A DNA stretch of 64,000 nucleotides from Rhyzopertha dominica (taxonomy: Eukaryota; Arthropoda; Insecta; Coleoptera; Bostrichidae): assembly GCA_025024175.1 (NCBI GenBank), contig QCXZ01000001.1, positions 18,290,001 through 18,354,000 of the forward strand. Direction: 5' to 3'. Of this stretch, positions 13,319 to 24,498 are shown in pieces (position 1 is the stretch's first letter; every line of letters begins with the position of its first letter). Below the pieces are notes generated by a model, which saw only the letters and a list, made by a program, of their open reading frames with translations, searched no databases and was not told the origin of the DNA. The position numbers and the translations under genes are program-made.

Positions 13319-16300
13319 CATAGAAAAATTTTCAGAACGCCAACTAAATAGGGAAATTGGTTCGGTTTTGAGCGAAATTTTATCCTTGTTTAACATTAGC
13401 ATTATTCTATTACTTTTATCTCTGTCTTCAGTTGGGAAGGAGCTGAGAGGGCAGCACGAGCGCGGTGATTCTGCATTCCGATTGGTCAATCTCGTAGCAG
13501 CCCCAAACTGTGTAGTTGCCAGATTGCACAATTTTTTCCTTATTCTGTTATAAGAAATTCACTTTATTCCAATCACTTTTATTACAAACTTTTTATTAAT
13601 AGTGCTTAAGAATATTTTTGATTGTGACTTAATACTCTGAAATATTGGACGATATATAAATAAGCTTTCGCTGGATTTCAGAAATTGATTTTAACATTAT
13701 TATTTTAAAATAAATGTGGCATTCTTGCACGCCTGCGTCGTGCACATGATTATGCATTTGTCCGCCATATTGCTTTTTCGAATTATAGGGTTAAGTACGA
13801 TTTTGTGTTTGGACGTTTATTTCCTTTCGTTGCGTTATTATTACATAAAAGTGTTAAGAACTAGTGAAGCCTGGTAAGTTACCATTGTTGAAATGTCATG
13901 ATGTAGTACTCTGGGCTCTTGTGTTGTATAGNTGCACCGATGGCGTTGGTTGAACTACGGCTGTGCGTGGCGATTGCACTGCTACAAGAGTAAACTTGGT
14001 AAGTTTGTAGTTATTGGGGGATAAGATATTGTTATTGATTAATCTTTGGTTTATAGTGGTCTTGCTGCTTTGTGGAGGCACACGGGGTTAGTGACTCCAG
14101 CATCTTTTTTGGCTGTCTGAGTCTGAGAGCAAAAGCTAAAGTATAAAAGCAGCAGAAGTATGCGTTAAGTAACTATTTGGAGTAAGCAAATGAATTCATT
14201 AACGTAGCAGCAGTACTGGTTGGTTAAAGGTGTGTAACCCAATATCACCACCATCTGATTGTAAAATGTAAGTAGTACAATAGCAATTGTGATACTATTT
14301 TTGTTAAGAAAACTTATCATAGGTACCCCTAGATTCCCGTAGCAATTAACATTATGCAACAGTGTCGTTGCTTGGTTTGCAGATGCAGTGATGTGCTTGT
14401 GGGAAAAATGCATTATTTTCCTTCTAATGCTGAAAAGTAAGTGCATGCTGCTTGTTAATATAGCTAAATTAAATTAACAATGCTTTTATATATGCATGGC
14501 TTTTCTTTTGACAATTATAGAATTTGTAGCTTGAATCTAGATACGCGAAAATTGCGACTAGATGCTGTTCCCTCGTTATATCCAGCAGCTATGTAAGCAT
14601 ACCGATTTAATTGGTATAGAATGTGCTAACCTAACCTGTAAAATAATTATGCATTTATGATATCTTAGGAATTAACTTATATATTTTAGCTGGAACATCT
14701 AGCAGATAGTTGTTCTGGTTTACAAGACAGCCAAGACACATCTAATGTAAGTGGACAACCTGTTCCCAGGGCATTCCAGACATGTCAAGGGCAAACGCTT
14801 CATCTAGAAAAAGGCGTCTTATGCATACGGTGAAAAACAAAGAGGCCTACATTCTCAAATTGAAAAGGAAGTACAAAAATAAATCTGGAGATGTGGGGGC
14901 ATTGACAGAACTTGCATATTTCCCTTCTTTAAGAAACTTATTTAAAGGTAGGTGAAATATCTAGATCTAATTTAAAAAAATAAATAATTCTTGGTTTTTT
15001 TCAGAGGAATCCCCATGGAAGACGTAAGACGGTAGAGAAAGTACTGGCAATTGCGCTTCTGAAGAGGAATCCTAAATGTTATAGGTTCTAATGAAAAGTT
15101 GTTGCTCTACCATTTCATACTACTTTGTTGACGATGTTGCAAAAAGTATCCTTCCATTCTGGAATAAACGAACACCAGAATTTCGTCATCGGGGACATTG
15201 TACATTCTGTCTGTCATATAGGAATTCTTTTGTGGTGCAAGCGATGCCATCAAGAAAACCAGCGGACTCGAAAAGAAGCAAGACAAGTAAGGCGGCAGAT
15301 GCGCAAGTTCCAGCATTAGGGATAAATAAGTTATTCTATATCGTTACAAGTGTCAAGTTTGCATTTTGTAGACATACAGTATTATTTTATATTATTCACA
15401 TCCACAAATGCATATTCTTAATGATTCATTACTTACAATAACTTTGTTTATCAAGCACAGACTGCATACACTCAGTATAGTAATACAAAAATACAAGTAA
15501 ATACAAAAACTATCAGTGTTTCAAGCTTTTTGTTTATAAAACTTAGTTTTCTAAATGTTTTTAAGAGTTTTTTCTACAGTCTATATTTTGAAGCAATAAA
15601 TTTACTAACTACCCTAGAACCCATGAAATTATTGAATAATAGTAACAATAAAAACATTTCCTATTTATTAGTTCAGCTCAACATCGTATACAATTGTTAT
15701 AGGTTTAATATAAAAAGCTAAATGAATTAAATAAGAATAGAAAACTTCCACTTCGTTACCTTAATTGGAACAGCTTAATGAGTTTCTTCATTAATTTGTT
15801 AAAACTTGCATTGTGTTGTTTCCACATGCCTTTAAGAAGTAACAAATAAATGGTTCAATTACTGAACTTCCATAATTGTAAATGCCAGTAACAAAATTTA
15901 TGTATTGTGTAATATTCTTTCATGTAGGAAATCAAATAAGATTAACATGGTGCCTTAAAACCATAGATGTTTACAGAACATATTGATTTTAATGAAATTT
16001 TTGGCTAAAGCTGCACAAGAAGCTCGTTAAACTTTTTTATATACACATGATGTCATATTTCTATACCCCTTAATTTGAAAATGGGAACATTGTAAATTAT
16101 CTATTGTATAAGCAGCGTTATTGTACATACAATATTTATACACTATACCACGAAATTAGTTTTATTTGCAATTGTACCTATTATTTATGTATGCATATCA
16201 ATTATTTCTCTTTGTGTTCAGCTATTTGAATTATTGTAATTAGTAAATAATTTTGTCTCATCCTATGATTTACTATTGTATTTTTTTTTAATGTTTTGTA

Positions 16301-16502
16301 AATAAACGTTTTCCAATGAGTCATTGTTTCATTTTGAAGTTAAATAAAAAATACCAGCAGATTAGCAGTGCAGCACTGCTTCTAGCACATTTTCAAACCT
16401 GCCGCCACACGCCGCGCGCGACCTCTACCGACACCTTCCTATACAGCGGCGCAGACCGAACCTGAAATATATAAGGAGTCGTACTTCTCGACGTTTTCTC
16501 TG
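13319..16502 (+). mobile_element. P-superfamily (THAP-domain) DNA transposon nested in the Tc1 arm
   Basis: The insertion interrupts the right Tc1 arm. The host sequence ATGAGAA is present on both sides (13,312-13,318 and 16,503-16,509) and joins up to match the intact left arm when the insert is removed. The insert starts CATAGAAAAATTTTCAG and ends with the complement of CAGAGAAAACGTCGAGAAG, short imperfect inverted repeats beginning with CA as in P elements. A 7-bp duplication is close to the 7-8 bp typical of the P superfamily. Inside are a THAP-type zinc-finger remnant and a P-transposase block. Its 3.2-kb length is similar to canonical P elements. Confidence 0.75.
14354..15330 (+). pseudogene. 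P-element-like transposase remnant with THAP domain
   Basis: An ATG at 14,354 opens MQQCRCLVCRCSDVL and KMHYFPSNAEK, ends at a GTAAGT donor (14,437) and continues in phase after an AG at 14,520 as ICSLNLDTRKLRLDAVPSLY. This is the THAP zinc-finger pattern (C..C, then C.L, then AVPSL), but about 35 residues in the middle are missing. Further exon-like blocks with good donors follow (GTAAGT near 14,750, GTAGGT near 14,950). After an AG at about 15,004 the text HGRRKTVEKVLAIALLKRNP then KCYRF matches the P/THAP9 transposase block GRR....K..AL.L....PK.YRFLR, and hits a stop. Downstream frames have repeated shifts. Introns are retained, so this was a DNA insertion, not a processed copy. Confidence 0.7.
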
Positions 16503-16612
16503 ATGAGAATCAAACAGTAAAAAACCCCTTGTCAATTAGTAACCTCATTTACGAGTTATCGACTTTCAAAAAAAATTTCACTCGGTGTCCGGTTTTTTTG
16601 CACGCTACTGTA

Positions 16613-18098
16613 TATCAGTTATGTACAAATATGATTAGTCCTTTTTGTAGTAAGTAATCTAAACATTTTGTGCAATGCATTTAAAATCGATGTTGATGTT
16701 ATTAAAAAGATCATCTGCATTTCTAGTGTTAACTGCAAATACATTGTACACTAAGGTGAAGATTCCAACCGAAATAAAATCATTCCAATCATATCAAAGA
16801 TTGTCTCAGAAAAACTGCAAAAATGTTATCTAATTAACCAAAGTCATTTATTGGGCGTTAAAGAAACGCGAATATGTAAAAGTAGGAAATTTACAGTGTC
16901 AATATTATTTTGCGTGCACCGAGTGAATTTACGATTCCGAGCACCTACTCATCACTATATCACCAATTACCTACACAACATGAAAACGAAAGTTCTCCAA
17001 AGTATGCTGTCTAATTTATTCCAGACGCACGTAGGAGGAAGGAGGAACAGGCGGGTACATGCTCCAACACTACGCTCTCGGGTTAACTTGTAACGTTCGC
17101 GGAAGATTCGTGCTGATCCATATCCGGAGCGTATTAGATACAGTCGACACCGTGAAGATCTCTGTTATGGTGGTACTCTTGTACGACACGAAATCTCCAA
17201 CTAATTACATGCAAGCTGTGAAAAATAAAATTGTGTTTTTGAAGTTGTAGTTACTTGAAACACTAAACTGATCGATCAATTTGGAGTTTTGATTTAATAT
17301 ATATTTTTCAAAAAGGAATTTACTACGTATTTTATTAAGAAACACCTTAAATAATTTCAAAAATATAAGAAGTCTGATGTAGTTACGACAAATTCCTCAT
17401 TGCCTAACCATTTATTGCTTAATAAGCACTCTACCAGTTTAGATAATGTTATATTTTTCAGTTTCGCAACAAATCACCAAAATTAAACTTTTTAGAAATC
17501 GTAGGGATTTAAAAAAATCAAATGACCAAAGTGTTACAGTTTTAATTGAAATTCAAAATTTTAATTCACCAATTTTAAATAATTTGTTTAATATTCAATC
17601 ATAATGTTGGTGACTTCNCGCAACTGCGCAACGTACACTCATAACTTTAAGTCTAGATAATTGTTTTCATTTTTTGACTTCTATCAAAATTAATTTCTGT
17701 TTACCCATAGTTCGTATTTTTTATAATAATTGTATAAGGCACTGACGATCGCCATTTAAAGCTGAAAGCGCTCTGCCAATTAGTATTTAATAAAGTGGAG
17801 AAGACATTGATTTTTGAATAATTTATATTGAAGGTACTTGCATAAATTTAATAAGTAAAACTGACTGTAACTGTAACAGCCCTACTCAATGACATACTAG
17901 CTGGAAGAAATTAACTTTTCTACATCTGTTATATCACTTTTTGCCCACCTATAAAGTATAAATGCCATTAAAGCGCCTAAATTGCCTAACAAAATACAAT
18001 CTTAGGTATGAATACACACCCCCAGTGAGGCAGTGTATATCTCAACTTAAACCGTTAATAGGCGGTATATAAAACTCGCATTAACCAAAGAAAAAAAA
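16613..18098. other. Gene-free stretch
   Basis: No gene found. The only recognisable item is a short sequence at 17,735-17,825 resembling a Penelope-like element terminus, listed separately. Confidence 0.45.
17735..17825 (+). mobile_element. Possible Penelope-like element terminus
   Basis: GGCACTGACGATCGCC, then GCTGAAAGCGCTCTGCC and AATAAAGTGGAGAAGAC, resembles the terminal repeats of Penelope-like elements, which often carry a hammerhead-ribozyme core (CTGANGA ... GAAA). CTGACGA and GAAA are both present, but the stem between them does not pair convincingly, so a working ribozyme is not supported. Confidence 0.3.
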
Positions 18099-18240
18099 AC
18101 CGCTGCAAATTGAATCAATACTTCCACATCCAGTTGTCGAAATGACATTTACGTTTTTATTTCTTATACTATACGATTAGTAATCAGGTTTTGAGCATTT
18201 TTTCTCTTTACACATTTTTACAACAGCTATTCCGATGTTT
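18099..18240 (-). repeat. Truncated third copy of the 7.2-kb TIR repeat
   Basis: Reads CTGCAAATTGAATCAATACT then TCCACATCCAGTTGTCG and matches, in reverse, the segment at about 7970-8091. Only the right end is preserved. It includes the about 20 bp outside the inverted repeat, as in the other copies. Confidence 0.7.
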
Positions 18241-18289
18241 TTTTTTACTGAATCGGTAAAATCGAAACTGGCAAAAAACCATTAACAAA

Positions 18290-20250
18290 ACGCATAGTAA
18301 CCCATTAAGTCTTTTAGCTGCATGCACAATAAAAGCCAAAATCTTCATGCACAGCTATGTTAAGTGCAATTGGTTGGGATGAAGCATTACCACCTGAAAC
18401 GCAATCTCAATGGGTTCAGTATTGCACTGATCTAACCCAGCTGAAGTTAATTCGAATTTCACGCCAAGTGATTTGCGATTTCCCAAAAATTTTGGAAATT
18501 CATGTATTTTCAGATAGCAGTCAAAAAGCCTACGGCACTTGTGTCTACCTCCGATCAATAGACACATAAGGTCTCGTAGGCAGTCACGATCCCCAAACTA
18601 GAGCTATGTGCAATTTTAATGATGGTAACATTGACTGAAAAGGTCAAGGCTATTCTAGATATGGAAATCGCTAACACCTACTACTGGTCAGATTCCCAAA
18701 TAGCCATTGGGAATGGTCGTAAGGTGCTCCAATTCTGCATCAGAAAATTACTTAGCACATTGTCCTCAAACAGATAACACCAATCAATTTTCTGTGGTTT
18801 CCGTTCAAGCATTTACATCTTGCTTTCCATTTGATCGATATTCAAGACTAAGCAAGATGCAGTGTTTTCACTGACAAGCACAGAGCTTTACGACTCTTTA
18901 AATATGCTTGCTAGACTGTCTCAGAAAGAAAGCTTTTGACGAAATCAATGCCATCGCTTCTGAAAAATCGTTGCATAAAAGAAAATAAAAGAAAAGCTTT
19001 TCTCTTTAACTCCATTTATTGACGATACAACAAAAACCATTCCTGTCTGCGGTAGGCTAATAAATTCTCATTTCAACTACGACAAAAAACATTCCATTAT
19101 CATTTCAGCGAAATATCCATTCGCAAAGGCGCCATTGAGGCACAAACATAAACGACTTCTCCATGCTGGCCCTAAACAAACCCTAAATACAGTTAGAGAA
19201 CGATTCTGGCCTATAGGAAAGCAAGTGACAAAAACCTGCATTATCTGTTTTAGAGCCCGTCCAAAAAATCTACAAAATCTACTAGGTCATTTACCACTAT
19301 ACACAGTGCAACATCTCCATTTTCTGTTGTTGGCACGCACTACTGTGGACCCTTTCTGATCAAAGATAGAAAAGGCAGAGGTTCCAAAGTGTCAAAATGC
19401 TATGTGTGTCTATTCATATGGTTTTCAAAAAAGGCTATGCATCTTGAACCAGTGTCAGACTTGAGTTCCGAATCTTTCATACTGTGCTTACGCCGTTTTG
19501 CTTCTCCTCGAGGAATGCCTTCAAAATTTTACTCGGACAAAGGTAAGACGTATTGTGGTGCGCGGTCTGATCTTGAAGAATTAGGCAAATTCTTATACAC
19601 AAATAAGGATGCATTAGAAGAAGCATTCTCAAGTCAAAATTTCAATTTGGTGTTCTTGCCTTCTTGGCGGAATTTGGGAAGCCGGAAAAAAAGTCATCGA
19701 AATTCCATATCAAACGGGTCATGGGCAATGCATCGATAACGTACGAGCAATTTTACGGTGTTTTAGTTCAAATAGAAGAAATTTTGAGTTCTCGTCCCTT
19801 AACTGCATTATCTAACCACATCGATGACCTTCCTCTCACACCGTCGCATTTCTTCATCGGCCGAACAATTACAATTGTACCAGATCCTGATGTGCAACAC
19901 ATTCCAGAATCCAGGTGCTCGCTATTTCAGCGCAAATAACTCAAAACTTTTAGTCTCGCTGGGCAAAAGTGTATATATCAGAACTGCAGTGCAGAGCCAA
20001 GTGGAAAACCGAATGCCAAAATGCCACGGTTGGTTCCCTCGTCGTTATAAAGGATGATCACCTTCCTCGCACCAAATGGAGACTTGAACGCATCGTCCAG
20101 GTTCATCGTGGTCCTGACAATCTCGTTTAAGTGGTCACCACCTCTACAGCCCATGNAGCTATAAAAGGTTGCATCTCCAANAAATGCCCACTTCCAGTGG
20201 ATACNAATCCTGTGCCTGCAACTCCNGTGTGAAGTGACTTTTAGTCNTAT
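18290..20250 (+). pseudogene. BEL/Pao retrotransposon pol remnant
   Basis: In order: the end of the reverse transcriptase (NPLSLLAACTIKAKIFM, consensus DPLGLLSPVTIKAK), an RNase H region (VFSDSSQKAYGTCVYLR, then LELCAILMMVTLTEKVKAI and YYWSDSQIAIG), an integrase zinc-binding block (RLLHAGPKQTLNTVRERFWP, then C..C), and the integrase core (CYVCLFIWFSKKAMHLEPVS, YSDKGKTYCGA, GIWEAGKK, SRPLTALSNHIDDLPLTPSH). This order and these motifs are those of BEL/Pao elements. At least five frameshifts or stops separate the blocks; the N of the SDNG motif is K. The gag, protease and most of the RT are absent to the left. Confidence 0.85.
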
Positions 20251-20368
20251 ATGATTGGCGTGTTAGTGCCATCAAATTCTACGTTTTCGTAACGTTCATT
20301 TATTCATATCGTTAGATATATTGGATTGAAATTCCTTTACTTGGTTAGTCGTTCCAAAGGGAGGAGTA

Positions 20369-20591
20369 TGTTGGAATCTTTGTAATACCTAGTAATCATA
20401 CGCCATATAGCGTGTATATTTTACATTTGTTGATACTACGAGCTCGACAGCACGTTTGTAAAAATAAACCGACAGTAACTTATCCATATCCTATCAAGTA
20501 CGTCACGTTCAAGTTTAATAAAAACGAGGTACTCCGATTCATTCTTGTGTTTTACGATTCAAGTAACAAACTAGTTCAATAGCCCTTAACA
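20369..20591 (+). repeat. Probable 3' LTR of the BEL/Pao element
   Basis: A purine tract (GGGAGGAGTA) is followed by TGTTGGAATCTTTG and the stretch ends in CCCTTAACA, the TG...CA pattern of LTRs. It sits about 120 bp after the pol remnant. There is no second LTR in the window to confirm the borders, so the right end is an estimate. Confidence 0.5.
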
Positions 20592-20849
20592 AAAATTTAT
20601 TTGCTAATTATTTTTATTTCGTAGTCTCCTTTTTATTTTTGCATTTTGATGGCAGCGTATACCTTTTAACTGCTTTTTTATGTTTGACTGGACCTGCCAT
20701 TTGTTTTGCATGGTTTCATAATAATTCTACAAACAGGTAAAGAGAACACTGATTTTTTTCATGGGAGTTTAAGGTACCTTCCAATAAGTTGAATAGTTGA
20801 TTTAATAACAGCGCTGTCATTCTAATTTGCAAACACAATAAGTCTAAAT

Positions 20850-21065
20850 GAAACTAAACGAATTCAAATCCTAATGGTGATTGGCTATATAGAACGACAA
20901 CATTCACATCAAGATGTTTACGGTTTATTTAATAATGTTCATCGAGTGGGTAATCCTATTGTCCCATCCAGTGTCCAAGTTAAAAAATTTAGGACCTTTA
21001 GGACATCTCAAGGTACTGACTTATTAGCGTTATGGATAACACATCTAAGTCAACCACAACAATAA
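20850..21065 (+). pseudogene. Mariner-like transposase N-terminal fragment
   Basis: The frame gives TKRIQILMVIGYIERQHSHQ, DVYGLFNNVHRVGNPIVPSS and VQVKKFRTF. This resembles the N-terminal helix-turn-helix of insect mariner-like transposases (LFN..HP..PI...TV...V.KF..TGSV). A related fragment is at 56,966-57,196 on the minus strand. Each is followed, in its own direction, by a copy of the 110-bp hairpin repeat. No catalytic domain follows here. Confidence 0.55.
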
Positions 21066-21297
21066 TATTATAGTCAATCGACTGTTGTTCGAATACTAAA
21101 AAGGAACAAATGCAAACCCTACAAAGTACACTTTCTCATGAGCTAAATGAAGATGCTCCTGACAGAAGAATGCAGTTTTGTACAATGATGATGGACATTA
21201 CCAATGTCACAATAAATAAAACAATCATTTCAACTAAATGTCGAGTTCACGGAGTTGTTTGGCTCCTTTTTTAGAACCTACAATCTATTATTTACTT

Positions 21298-21437
21298 TAA
21301 AATGCATGTCTATGCTGTGCTGTCTGCACCGCAACCAACTGCAGATAGATCTATTTCGCTATATATCATTAAAGCTCATCTGTGCAGTTTAGGTCTAGTG
21401 CAGACAGCACGGCATAGAACTGGTTTTGCCTATATAC
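21298..21437 (+). repeat. Hairpin repeat, copy 1
   Basis: A 110-bp unit with 21-bp imperfect inverted arms: CTATGCTGTGCTGTCTGCAC at 21,310-21,329 pairs with GTGCAGACAGCACGGCATAG at 21,398-21,417. It starts TAAAATGCATG and runs to GGTTTTGCCTATATACC. Other copies are at 56,822-56,963 and, as a back-to-back pair, 58,466-58,737. Confidence 0.75.
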
Positions 21438-21849
21438 CAAAGCAATGTAAGAACACACAACACTATTGCTTATATGTAGTATCATTATGGAAGCGGGCTT
21501 AACAAGAACACAGTAAATTAACTATATAATAACCGTAAACTAACACATTAATGATAACATTTAGGGAAATAACATATAAAAATTAAAAAGACACTTGTGT
21601 GACAAATTAAAAGAAAACGTACAACTGATACAGCTTCATCAATTTCGATAACGTGAGGCGTGCAAAGCAAGTTCAACGACGATGGTTATGGAACATTATA
21701 ATACAACGGTCAATATTTTAATTTATAATTATTACCAATCATAATTTAAATTTTGCAAGCATTTTATCTTCTGACGAAGCCACTGTTTGCCTAGTGGACT
21801 TGTAATCAGACATAACTGCCCTTAGAACCCAAATATTATCGTGCATGAT

Positions 21850-22275
21850 AAAATTGTTGTGGAATCAGCGCCATCTGTGGACCATAGAACAAAGCAAGTA
21901 GTGATCCTAGCTACAGACAGATTGCAGGGAATGTCGATACCCTGTAGAGAATTCTATTAATCGAACTTTCGCGATGTTTTGACAGCGCCTAGAAGGTGTC
22001 GCTTCTGGAATTTTCGATGGGGGTATAAATAGCCCAACGGAGAGAGCGCGGACAGTTCTGAATTCGAATAGCGGTTACAAAACGAGCAGAAGGCTTCGTG
22101 AAGCAGTTGCTTTCAGTGCTAGTGTGTGCAGTAAAGTGTTAAAACAGTGTGTTTTAGACTAGTTCTGTTTAGACTTAGCGTATTTGGTACAAGTGTTTGA
22201 AATAAAGGAAATTAGTCAGAAATTCGAGCCCGAAGTCGTTACAATATTGTACCTGACAATGTAACGGAAGCTCAT
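21850..22275 (+). repeat. LTR-like repeat with TATA promoter, copy 1
   Basis: The stretch has a TATA box (GGGTATAAATAGCCCAACGG at 22,021), a GC-rich leader with AGAGAGCGCGGACAGTTCTG, an AATAAA at 22,200, and an end near TTACAATATTGTACC. Similar sequence lies at 49,040-49,370 in reverse orientation, including the TATA block and the GATCCTAGC segment 100 bp upstream. No open frame or second LTR is adjacent, so it looks like a solo LTR. The element class (probably Gypsy-like) is inferred. Confidence 0.5.
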
Positions 22276-22714
22276 AAAAACGGGTCAAGCAGGCCATATA
22301 TAGTTTTCTCTTTCTGTCGTGAATGTAACGCCTGCCGTTATATAGAAAACTGATTTATTTCTCTAAATTGATATCAATGATTATAGCTTTTCTTAAACAG
22401 CTCGAAAAAGTGGATACATATTTGAAGCTGTTTAATAAATACGAAAAGCTATAGTTCGTGTAATTTTATGTATATTTGACGTCTGGCCCATTTGATGTAT
22501 TCATCGTTTAGTGTGGGTACTGATGAAAATAATACGCTTTACCTGTGACCAATATGAGTATCCTCGAAATAGGAATAATGAAACCTCGCTAGTCTGATAA
22601 ACAACATAAATGACAGTTCAGTTTACTGCACCACTACTACGGGGTACGTTCACAACGGCTTACTTGACGTCTTGTTTTAATAACGACCATTACATTTATT
22701 TCTCTAAGTAAATG

Positions 22715-22885
22715 GACAAGGAATGCTAAAACCTCAATGTCTGGTTTCAAGAGAACTATGTTCCACCACATTTTGAAGTAAGTAAATGTTTCCCTGTATC
22801 TCGATAACATCGGCGGATATGACGTTGGAGAACTACTGAAAGCGCTCCTGCCTGATTTAAGTCATTTAAAAAAGCAGGTGCACAA
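22715..22885 (+). pseudogene. Mariner-like transposase C-terminal fragment
   Basis: One frame reads NVWFQENYVPPHFEVSKCFP, matching the mariner block MWFQQDGAPPHF with the catalytic Asp replaced. Shifted frames further on give RWRTTESAP and LPDLSHLKK, degenerate versions of WPPRSPDLTPLDF. Stops break every frame. A sister remnant is at 47,430-47,790 (-). Confidence 0.5.
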
Positions 22886-22889
22886 AAAA

Positions 22890-24490
22890 ATCAGACACGA
22901 AATTCGAAAAATGGCACTTAACTGGCTACAAAACCCGTTACGCAATTTCGTGATAAGGTAGCCACACACTATAATATGACTATATACATGTGCATCATAT
23001 ACATTTGTCTTACAGAGGTATAATAATTACGGGTTAATCACAGACGAAACATACTGGTTAATCAAACAAGGTGGAAGTGTATGATGAGCAGTAAAGGCGA
23101 TTAAGTTCTACTACCAGCAGCGTTATGCGTCTTTAATAACAAGAAAGGTAAACGATAATTAATTAACACAAGTTTTATCTAAATGGGTGAAAGAATGGCA
23201 TTTGTGACAGTCACCACATATACATACTCATACAACAATATTCTACAAGAAACGCGTTATGAACCTAATTGCGAAATTACGAAAGGATGGAGGAAGCTGC
23301 ATAACGCTAACAACAACTGTAGTGCCTTCATTCATTGAGAATGAGCACTCTTGATCCTTTATAAATAACAGTTAATCATAGTATCATAAGTACGTCACGT
23401 ATACTTCGTCTACTCCTTTATCAGTTCATTTTAAATACTGCATTTTCATAATTTCTTTTTACTTACCACAAACAAGATAGCTTATATAGTTTCAGATCTT
23501 CTAAGGCTTTAGTATGTGTCTTAAATCAAAGATTATGACAGGCAGAACACAAACTTAACAATAAGAATATGTGAAGGACTGTACTCAAAAATGCATGCGA
23601 ATAAAGTGTGATACTTCGCCATACCCTGACAATTTTATCTACAAGGGCATGCTTGCTAGTTTCAAATTCTGATCTTGCTAGAAAACTTTTGTGACGTTGT
23701 GACACTTTAGTGATTTTTAGACAACACAACAACATAGATCAAGGTGCAAGTGCAAGCAAATACAAATAGTTTGTTATCAAATCGCACAAAATACAACGCC
23801 AGGTCATTTGGAGGATGAAAAGAGCAACACAAATCAGCAAATAATTTTTTGGTTGTCGTTTGGGGAAAAAACAAAAAAGTAACGCTTGTGTGGAAGTGCG
23901 ATGACATCAACAAGCAATAAAAAAAAATTGCTAAGGACATTTTGCTCCAAAATAAGCCCATCCACATATTTGACTATCCATGTATGTACATATACTATGA
24001 AGTGAAATAACCCTTCAGACAATTTTAATAGGCGATACATTTATGGCATGAGAGATTTTTTCAAAATGCTGTGCCATTTTTGTGAATGTCCACACAATAA
24101 GTAAGTAAAGTAAAGAATAAATGATTACAGTACACCATCATAAAAATACAATAAATACTGTTTATGTTTACGTGGCTGAATGCTTTCAGCGTCCATAATA
24201 TAAAATAATATATTTTCGGAAAGATCGCTGTCTCTTGAAAACACTGACAAAAAATTCTGACGTTTCTATTACACCTGTAATCTTTGTCAAAGACGAAGAA
24301 CTTCAAAATTTCCCTGACACAAGTTCAAACAAAATTTTCAAAGTAAATAAACAATTCACCAAGGAAGCGAGACGTCATAGAAACAACGTGCCAACCTTAT
24401 AGAAAAGAACCTAACGACGAAAAAGGAACTACCTACCTACTAGATATACACGAACTACTTGATAAAAGATAACTACAAAATAGCCTCCCA
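22890..24490. other. Gene-free stretch
   Basis: Nothing supportable. Several minus-strand frames at 23,526-24,306 have low-complexity hydrophobic translations rich in F, C and L, typical of AT-rich chance frames. No splice-consistent exons were found. Confidence 0.45.
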
Positions 24491-24498
24491 AATGTCAC

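Larger units (their letters stand above)
11765..16610. mobile_element. Palindromic Tc1-type element carrying a nested insertion
   Basis: The ends are CAATAGCGTGCAAAA on the left and its near complement CACGCTACTG on the right, flanked by TA at 11,763-11,764 and 16,611-16,612, as for Tc1 elements. A second copy of the terminal motif (GTGCAAAAAAAACCGGACAC) lies about 190 bp inside each end, an IR/DR arrangement like that of Sleeping Beauty-type elements. Without the P-type insertion at 13,319-16,502 the element is about 1.66 kb. Instead of one transposase it is a mirror image: the arms meet at CCGAACC|GGTTCG between 12,600 and 12,601. Each arm carries the same part of a Tc1 transposase pointing outward. 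It cannot encode its own transposase. Confidence 0.85.

Noticed and set aside
17735..17825. Functional hammerhead ribozyme
   Set aside because: The core boxes are present but the intervening stem does not pair, so only a degenerate terminus is claimed.
23526..24306. Chain of minus-strand frames rich in Phe, Cys and Leu
   Set aside because: Low-complexity hydrophobic translations and overlapping frames; no conserved motif.
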